From: Oceanibaculum pacificum
GTDB lineage: Bacteria; Pseudomonadota; Alphaproteobacteria; Oceanibaculales; Oceanibaculaceae
Length of the DNA: 51,726 nucleotides
Direction of reading: 5' to 3'
Assembly (NCBI RefSeq): GCF_001618175.1
Contig: NZ_LPXN01000068.1
Coordinates: forward strand, 1-51,726
The notes under the pieces: generated by a model
Database searches by the model: none
What the model was told of the DNA's origin: nothing
Seen by the model: only the letters and a program-made list of their open reading frames with translations
Shown here: positions 46,412 to 51,726 of the stretch, piece by piece
How positions within the stretch are numbered: the stretch's first letter is position 1
How the letters are laid out: the number at the start of each line of letters is the position of its first letter
Made by a program: the position numbers and the translations under genes

Positions 46412-46436
46412 GGAACAACCAGGCAGAAGAGCGGTT
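46412..46436 (+). promoter_or_regulatory. EcfG-type promoter candidate for the small membrane protein
   Basis: GGAAC (46412-46416), a 16-nt spacer and GGTT (46433-46436) lie 27 bp before the ATG at 46464, the right distance for transcription start and ribosome-binding site. It has the same spacer and -10 variant as the divergent site at 46232. Confidence 0.55.
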
Positions 46437-46463
46437 AAGCCGGCAGCCGAAGGAAACATCGTC

Positions 46464-46760
46464 ATGAAAGACACTCCCACTGCCGAGCAGCTTCGCCATC
46501 GCATCGATAAAGGCGCCACCGGCGACAAGGTGCCTGCACATGATCCCGCCGCCGCGCCATTGGGCACGGATGACGAAGCCGCCGGCGCGCCGCCCACCAA
46601 AGAAGAACTGCAGGCCGCACATCGCGATCGCCCCACGGTTAGCGAACGAGCGGTGATCGCTGCCGATTCACCGAAACGCCCGTCACACATGCCACTGCTG
46701 CTCGGAGCGGTTGCGACGCTGTTGGCGTTGCTGGCTTGGCTGTTTTTTCTGGCCGACTAG
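46464..46760 (+). CDS. small tail-anchored membrane protein, stress-associated
   Basis: A 98-residue protein with a charged, Pro/Ala/Asp-rich disordered N-terminal part and a single hydrophobic helix at the C-terminus (MPLLLGAVATLLALLAWLFF, about 75-94) with only Leu-Ala-Asp after it. Small proteins with this layout are frequent targets of EcfG in alphaproteobacteria, but this one matches no named family known to me. The ATG at 46464 is preceded by GAAGGA about 10-15 nt upstream and by an EcfG-type promoter. Confidence 0.6.
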   Translation: MKDTPTAEQLRHRIDKGATGDKVPAHDPAAAPLGTDDEAAGAPPTKEELQAAHRDRPTVSERAVIAADSPKRPSHMPLLLGAVATLLALLAWLFFLAD

Positions 46761-47202
46761 CCGATTGCTTTGATCGTAACAGCGCCGGCATTCACAGAGA
46801 GTGGGAACAGCTGAGATTGGCCGGAAGCTGTCTGTCTGGTTCTTGCCGAGAAGCTCGACAAGCTGCCGTTCGGGATCCGACTCCCATTCTCGCCGATCGA
46901 AAATACTTGGCATACCGAAAAGCGGACATTCGAATGTATTGCTTACCCGCTATGCGCATCGGCGAACGATCCCGTGAAGGCCGCCGCCGGGCGCGTGTCG
47001 GATACGATTGGCGCCGCCATGTTGGGAAAGCTAAAGAGGCCAACAGTCCCACAAAGGATCGAGCACTGATAACTGAGTTGCGTTTCCGATGTTCTCCGAC
47101 TCCGGGATCGAGGGGCAGCGATACAGCGAGACTAGTCTAAGGCCCGGACTCGATCAGCCTGGCGGCGGCTGACCGCTTTCGATGCTGCGCGGAGCTCAGC
47201 AA
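46761..47202. other. 442-bp region without a recognisable gene
   Basis: Short open frames on both strands have no family features. Codon-like periodicity is weak and the composition looks like decayed coding or spacer DNA. Nothing regulatory stands out. Confidence 0.5.
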
Positions 47203-47853
47203 TTAATTGGCAGGGCGCCTGGCCAGAGCGAGGCCGATGCCGAGCGCAATAATAGCAGCTCCCGAGAACTCTCGCAGGCGGCGGATCAAGGCAGGACGGG
47301 CTGTTGCGCCTTGTCGAATGCCGCTCGCCGCAAAGACGACAACGACGTCGGCGAGGGTGTTGAGCACAACCGACACGAAACCGAGTATCATGAATTGCAG
47401 GGCTACATGGCCTTCGGTCGGGTCCACGAACTGTGGAATGAAGGCAAGGAAGAACGCCGCTGTCTTCGGGTTCAGTGCCTCGACAAGCACGCCTTCACGA
47501 AACGCCTGCCGTGGCCCGATCGGCGGTGCCGCCGATCCCCCATTCAAACTTGTCGCCGCGTCCCGCCGGGCAGACTGGAGCGTGCGAAGGCCGAGCCAGA
47601 TCAGATAGGCCGCACCGATCAGCTTCAGCACGCTGAATAGCTCTGCGCTGGTGAGCACGATGGCTGAAACGCCCAAGCTGCCTGCGAGGACATGGACCAT
47701 GCCGCCTAACCCGGTGCCGAAGCTGGACGCTATACCTTCGGCACGGCCGCCGGCGAGCGTGCGCGCGGCGACGTAGAAGATGCCTGGACCGGGCGTAACG
47801 GCGAGCACGAAAGCCGCAGCGCAGTACAGGGCGAATTGAGTCAGGTCTGGCAT
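47203..47853 (-). CDS. LysE/RhtB family exporter
   Basis: A 216-residue inner-membrane exporter with about six hydrophobic segments. Family features are LAVTPGPGIFYVAARTLAGG near the N-terminus and EALNPKTAAFFLAFIPQFVD in the middle. Such proteins export amino acids or homoserine lactones. It could be the last gene of a minus-strand set with the PaiB-like and DapA-like genes, though a 194-bp gap separates it from PaiB. Export of the DapA-like enzyme's substrate or product would make sense but is unproven. Confidence 0.9.
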   Translation of the reverse strand: MPDLTQFALYCAAAFVLAVTPGPGIFYVAARTLAGGRAEGIASSFGTGLGGMVHVLAGSLGVSAIVLTSAELFSVLKLIGAAYLIWLGLRTLQSARRDAATSLNGGSAAPPIGPRQAFREGVLVEALNPKTAAFFLAFIPQFVDPTEGHVALQFMILGFVSVVLNTLADVVVVFAASGIRQGATARPALIRRLREFSGAAIIALGIGLALARRPAN

Positions 47854-48047
47854 GATCGTGATCCTCTACATCTCGTCGCCGCGCCCGGTTCGGTGCGAAC
47901 GTCGGTCACCAACAGCTTCATTATGAGGCGTGGCCATCCCATGTCACGCTGCCAGCGCGATGTGGATGTGCTGGAGTTGACCGCCCCAGGTCATTGCTCG
48001 TTCTCCTTCAGAGCTCGACGACTTGCCCGGTGTGCACGGCGGACGAG

Positions 48048-48692
48048 CTAGACCTGCTCCGCCTTCGCGGCGCCGATCGCCAGCATGGCATCGCCGATAG
48101 CGTCGGAGCCCCGCTCCTTGAGCGCATGACCGGCGCCAAGAATGTCGGCGGCTTCCTTGTTCTGGCTCAGTTTGAACTTGCCGACGAGCCGGGTTATCTC
48201 GATCTCGATGCCGACGATCGCCTTCAACATCGTGTCGATGAAGTCCTTCGGGCTGTCGGACATCTTCCACGGCTGCGCCTGCGTGGCTTCGTGGGTGCGG
48301 GTGAGCCGGCCGACCACGCCGCGGAGGTAGCGCTCGTCGTCGTGAATAGTGACGCGCCCGTAGGCGTGCGCGACGAGGTAGTTCCACGTCGGCACCTGCT
48401 TGTGAAACTTGTGCTTGCTCGGATACCAGCTCGGCGAGATGTAGGTATCAACGGCGCGGAAGACGGCGAGCACCTCGTCGCCGCTGGCGATGTCCTGCCA
48501 GACCGGATTGGCGCGCGCCACATGGGCGCGCAGGACACCGAATGGCCCTTGCTCCCGGTTCAGGTCGAAGGGGATGTGATTGGCGTCGAGGCCGCTCTTG
48601 CCCTTGGTGAACAGGATACCAAACGCGTTCTGCTCGATCAGGTCGTGCAGCGCCTCGAGGTTCGGCGGGTCAAAATGCGCGGGGACATACAT
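48048..48692 (-). CDS. PaiB-like FMN-binding negative transcriptional regulator
   Basis: A 214-residue member of the PaiB family, with a split-barrel flavin-binding fold. Hallmarks are MYVPAHFDPPNLEALHDLIE at the N-terminus, HIPFDLNREQGPFGVLRAHV in the first half and YISPSWYPSKH. Bacillus PaiB represses sporulation and protease genes, but in proteobacteria the role is unclear. It lies 28 bp downstream of the DapA-like pseudogene and in front of LysE, and MocR regulates from the other side. Confidence 0.88.
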   Translation of the reverse strand: MYVPAHFDPPNLEALHDLIEQNAFGILFTKGKSGLDANHIPFDLNREQGPFGVLRAHVARANPVWQDIASGDEVLAVFRAVDTYISPSWYPSKHKFHKQVPTWNYLVAHAYGRVTIHDDERYLRGVVGRLTRTHEATQAQPWKMSDSPKDFIDTMLKAIVGIEIEITRLVGKFKLSQNKEAADILGAGHALKERGSDAIGDAMLAIGAAKAEQV

Positions 48693-48720
48693 TGGAGTTC
48701 CTCTGTCGCGTCAAGTTGCG

Positions 48721-49625
48721 TCATTGTTCCGTGACTTCGGCCGGCAGACGCTTGAGCGTTTCAGCAACCTGCCTCCGGGCCGCATCCTGCAGGCGCAGGA
48801 TCGGGCGCGGCGGCTCGGCGCTGCAAATGTCGAGCATCTCGGCGAGCTCATAGACGACGCGCAGGCTGGAGAACCGCTTGCAGAGATCCCAAACCGGCAC
48901 GAGCGCGGCATCGAGCCGCCGGGCTTCCATCACATCGCCTTGCCGGGCCGCCCTGGCCGCCTTGAGGCAAATCCTGGGCAACAGGCCGCCGAGCACGCTG
49001 TACCAGGTGTCGGCCCCTGCAATCAGCGCTTCGACCGAGTTCCAGTCGGCGCTGTAGCCGAGCGCGAAACTTTCGGGCACCAGGCGCCGCAACGCCGCGA
49101 GATGAGCGATCGTCTCGTCTCGGGCGGCCGCCGGACTTTTCACCGCGACGATTCCCGGCACCCGGCTGAGGCGTGCGACGAGCTCCGGCGTAAAGCGGAA
49201 ATGCCTCGTGCCCGGATTGTCATAGATGCAGATCGGCAGACCGCTGTCGCGCGCGACCGTTGTGAAATGCGCGAACACCTCGTCATCAGTGAGCGGCGTA
49301 TATGAGACTGCCGCCAGCAGGCCGGCCGTTGCACCGACGGCCTTTGCGTCCTCAGCATATTTCACCGCATCGTCCGTCCGCAGCGCGCCGATTCCGACGA
49401 TGACGGGAATCTCGCTGCCAGCCTCGTCTACCGCCGCTTTGACGGCGCGCCGCCGTCCTCACGGGTCAGATACGCGTAGGTTCCGGTGCTGCCGAGCAGG
49501 CCGATCGAATCGATCTGCGCCTTGCAGAGACGCGCCACCAGCCGACGCAGGGCAGCCGTATCGACCCGCCCGCTGCTGTCGCTGGGAGTAATCGGAAAAG
49601 CGGACAATCCGTTGAGCGACTTCAT
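48721..49625 (-). pseudogene. DapA-like aldolase/lyase gene with a single frameshift
   Basis: The start ATG at 49625 begins MKSLNGLSAFPITPSDSSGR and runs to GSTGTYAYLTRE, where a shift near 49455 ends that frame at a stop. The +1-shifted frame continues with RRRAVKAAVDEAG and then through YAEDAKAVGATAGLLAAVSY to the end. Restoring one base near the shift would give about 300 residues of a DHDPS/NAL superfamily enzyme with the Tyr motif ICIYDNPGTRHF and Schiff-base lysine in GIVAVKSPAA. The substrate is unknown. The shift could be a real mutation or a sequencing error. Confidence 0.88.
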
Positions 49626-49685
49626 CTCGTCACCCTCATTCCTCGTGGCCGAAATTCGGTTTGGATTTGTCTTAGAATAGTGCAT

Positions 49686-49735
49686 AACTGGATTGATTAA
49701 AACGTCCAGTTTTCGTGAATTAATATGGTCCAGTT
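49686..49735. promoter_or_regulatory. repeated TCCAGTT half-sites in the mocR divergent promoter
   Basis: AACTGGA (49686-49692) is inverted relative to GTCCAGTT (49704-49711), and GTCCAGTT recurs at 49728-49735, 24 bp from the previous copy. The last copy overlaps the annotated mocR start. This arrangement of two direct repeats and one inverted copy is typical of MocR/PdxR operator regions. Confidence 0.65.
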
Positions 49736-51227
49736 GAGAAAGAAGGCCAAGCACCGCGCCGGCAAGGATCGCCAACAGGGCATGGGAGCACGGCAGATCT
49801 ACGAGGCGCTCAGGGACCAGATTGCAGGCGGGGTTTACGGCTCGGATGGCCTGCTCGCCTCCTCACGTGTGCTTGCCGCCGAGCTCGGCGTGTCGCGGAC
49901 GACGGTGACGGCAGCCTATGAGCAACTCGCCGCAGAGGGCTTCATCCATGTACGTCACGGGGCGCGGCCGCGGGTTGCCGCGTCAGTCTTCTTCCCAGAT
50001 TGCAGCATCGGATCGCCACGACCGTCCAGCGCGATCCGATTGTCGGCCTATGGCGAGCGACTGACGGCGATCCCACCGCGGCCGGTGAAGCGGCCGGGTA
50101 ACCTCGTCGCCGATTTCCGCTATGGGGATCTGGCGCCATCGGACTTTCCGCTCCTCGCCTGGAAGCGGGCCGTCGTCGCGGCGATATCTCAGAAGCCGGA
50201 TCGGCTCACCTATGACGATCCGCTCGGCGCACGCAGGCTCCGCATCGCGCTGCAAGGCTATCTCTGGCGGGCACGGACCCTACGCTGCGATCTCGACCAG
50301 ATCATCATCGTCAACGGCTCGCAGCAAGGGCTCGATCTCTGCGCCCGGCTCCTGCTCGATGCCGGGGATCGGTTCGTCATGGAGAATCCCTGCTATGCGA
50401 TGGCCCGGCACATCTTCTCGGCGACCGGCGCAGCGCCGATCTCCCTTCCTGTCGACAAGGATGGCCTGAACACGGAACTGCTTGCGGGAATCGAAGCGCG
50501 GCTCGCCTATGTCACGCCCTCCCATCAATTCCCGCTGGGCGGCGTCATGCCGATTGGACGCCGCCAGCAGTTGCTGGCCTGGGCGCGGCAATCCAACGCC
50601 TACGTGATCGAGGACGACTACGACAGCGAATATCGCTACGATATCGATCCCGTGCCGCCGCTGCACGGGCTAGCGGATAGCGGGAATGTCATCTACCTCG
50701 GCACGATCTCGAAGACGCTCTCACCGACGCTGCGGATCGGCTATATGGTCGTCCCGCCTGAACTCCAGACCGTGTTCGCGCCAGCCAAGCAGCTGACAGA
50801 CCGCCATACGCCCGTTATCGAGCAGGAGGCACTCGCCGCTTTGCTCGAGAGCGGCGTCTATGAAAGCCATGTGCGCCGAGCCCGCCGTCGCAACGGGGAA
50901 CGGCGGCAGATGCTGCTCAACGCGCTCGCGCAGAGGTTCGGCGACAGGGTTGTGATTGAGGGCGCGAATGCGGGACTGCATATCGTCGCCTGGTTCCCCG
51001 ACTTGCCGCAAACGTCGGAAGAAGCGCTGATCGAAGGGGCGCGCAGATTGGGCATCGGCGTCCACACGGTATCACCGCTATATGACCCGGCCTTTCCGGA
51101 TGCCCTCCCGCAGAAAGTCGGCCTCGTCATCGGCTATGCCGCGTTGCAGGACTGGGGTATCCAACGAGGGGTCCGCTTGTTGGGAGACGCTGTCGACAAT
51201 CTTTGCATGGCCTCGCGATTGCTTTGA
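49725..51227 (+). CDS. MocR/PdxR-type GntR regulator with aminotransferase domain
   Basis: A 500-residue regulator: an N-terminal GntR winged helix (about 20-90, with ASSRVLAAELGVSRTTVTAA) is joined to a fold-type I aminotransferase-like domain. The PLP lysine lies in TISKTLSPTLRIGYM and the cofactor Asp in VIEDDYDSEY. Such proteins sense pyridoxal phosphate or an amino-PLP adduct and control adjacent transport or metabolic genes. It is divergent from the DapA-like pseudogene, PaiB and LysE. The ATG at 49725 lacks a good ribosome-binding site; an ATG at 49782 is an alternative that would clear the operator repeat. Confidence 0.93.
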   Translation: MVQLRKKAKHRAGKDRQQGMGARQIYEALRDQIAGGVYGSDGLLASSRVLAAELGVSRTTVTAAYEQLAAEGFIHVRHGARPRVAASVFFPDCSIGSPRPSSAIRLSAYGERLTAIPPRPVKRPGNLVADFRYGDLAPSDFPLLAWKRAVVAAISQKPDRLTYDDPLGARRLRIALQGYLWRARTLRCDLDQIIIVNGSQQGLDLCARLLLDAGDRFVMENPCYAMARHIFSATGAAPISLPVDKDGLNTELLAGIEARLAYVTPSHQFPLGGVMPIGRRQQLLAWARQSNAYVIEDDYDSEYRYDIDPVPPLHGLADSGNVIYLGTISKTLSPTLRIGYMVVPPELQTVFAPAKQLTDRHTPVIEQEALAALLESGVYESHVRRARRRNGERRQMLLNALAQRFGDRVVIEGANAGLHIVAWFPDLPQTSEEALIEGARRLGIGVHTVSPLYDPAFPDALPQKVGLVIGYAALQDWGIQRGVRLLGDAVDNLCMASRLL

Positions 51228-51508
51228 AGGCCTGCAAGGGAGGCGCACCCAGCTGACTAGGTAGCGGCCTCACGCCGCGATGCATAGTCTTGGAATTTGC
51301 TCCGGAGCGGAGGGTGTCGCACTCAGAGCTCAAGCGGCGACCCAAAATTCTGTTCTGACTTCTAACCTTTCTCCTGCCATCAGGGCCGGTTGTGAGAAAG
51401 CGGACATCGTCCGGTTACACCCCATACCAGACAGTCAGAAGCCACCCTATCCCAGTCACTTGCGTCCGGCCGACCTTGCTAAACTGGGAAATGCCTTTCT
51501 GGACGATG
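51228..51508. other. non-coding region after mocR
   Basis: No gene, repeat or terminator with a T-tract was recognised. Short frames exist but have no family character. Confidence 0.5.
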
Positions 51509-51726
51509 CTATGGGCCGGCAGCGGAAGATCGGCTCTTGGCATCCAAGCTCGGCAAGCTGCCATCCCGGCCGCGGCGCCGTTCCGAGACGATCAGCTTAT
51601 GAATGGCGAAGCGCTCCGGACGGGGGATTTGCACGAGTATGCCCCTACGATAGATCACCGCCGCCGGGATCGGCTCGGCGCTTCCTGCGCACCGGCCAGT
51701 ATCTGGCCGTGGTGGCGCCCTTCGAT
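51509..51726 (-). pseudogene. degenerate nucleotidyltransferase-like fragment at the window edge
   Basis: A minus-strand frame encodes PIPAAVIYRRGILVQIPRPE then RFAIHKLIVSERRR, which resembles the C-terminal part of GSU2403-family nucleotidyltransferase-fold proteins (the His-Lys-Leu segment is typical). Upstream the similarity moves to another frame, and after the motif the frame ends at a stop near 51509 without the usual C-terminal helix. The gene continues beyond the window, so this is a partial view of a broken gene. Confidence 0.4.

Noticed and set aside
46736-47140. 134-residue plus-strand frame
   Set aside because: Starts inside the small membrane gene, no motif, composition unlike neighbouring genes.
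47944-48000. Minus-strand peptide MTWGGQLQHIHIALAA resembling the start of a MOSC-type protein
   Set aside because: Only about 16 residues match loosely before a stop; too short to call a remnant.
1-51726. CRISPR array
   Set aside because: No series of regularly spaced direct repeats with variable spacers; the only tandem repeat is the coding 54-bp unit in rpsF.

Overview
The window is GC-rich chromosomal DNA from an alphaproteobacterium, most likely a Rhodospirillales-like lineage. Three things point there: the fabD-fabG-acpP-fabF-mltG ... yicC-gmk order, the rpsF-rpsR-DUF2232-rplI-dnaB order, and families largely confined to Alphaproteobacteria (DUF2794, EcfG sigma factor, NepR-like anti-sigma, HWE histidine kinase). 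Genus and species cannot be told from the sequence alone.

Layout. Positions 1-10.1 kb, mainly minus strand, hold the fatty-acid synthesis cluster (fabD, fabG, acpP, fabF), mltG, yicC, gmk and a Tat-exported PhoD phosphatase. The cluster is interrupted between mltG and yicC by an opposite-strand cassette of one SDR and two tandem TauE/SafE permeases. At 10.1-14.4 kb (plus) lies the ribosomal/replication operon rpsF-rpsR-DUF2232-rplI followed by dnaB; the S6 tail contains an almost perfect 54-bp tandem repeat. At 14.4-22.3 kb are der, bamB and a YfgM-like protein (minus), then DUF2794, small membrane proteins, a second SDR, a REP/BIME-like palindrome pair and a SpmA-SpmB fusion.

A tRNA-Ser(GGA) at 22.5 kb marks the start of accessory DNA: a MobA/MobL (MOBQ-type) relaxase, an AlpA-like DNA-binding protein, a truncated IS5-type transposase and a PAS-HWE histidine kinase with visibly AT-richer sequence.

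The stretch 27.5-39.2 kb is entirely minus strand and looks like a sugar and aldehyde oxidation block. In transcription order it holds a PaoABC-type molybdenum aldehyde dehydrogenase, two GH13 alpha-glucosidases, a lipoprotein sorbosone/glucose-type PQQ dehydrogenase, and pqqA-B-C-D-E (including the 24-residue PqqA peptide). Then come a ZIP-like permease, a DMT exporter, an EcfG-type sigma factor with a NepR-like partner, and a three-subunit GMC dehydrogenase (Tat-exported small subunit, flavoprotein, triheme cytochrome c). Five candidate EcfG-type promoters (GGAAC, 15-17 nt, then GTT) sit in front of these genes. This suggests that the carbohydrate oxidation block is tied to the general stress response, and that is the most interesting hypothesis in the window.

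The last 5 kb hold a MocR/PdxR-type regulator divergent from a DapA-like lyase gene (frameshifted), a PaiB-like protein and a LysE exporter. Repeated TCCAGTT half-sites lie in the divergent promoter region. The window ends in a decayed nucleotidyltransferase fragment.
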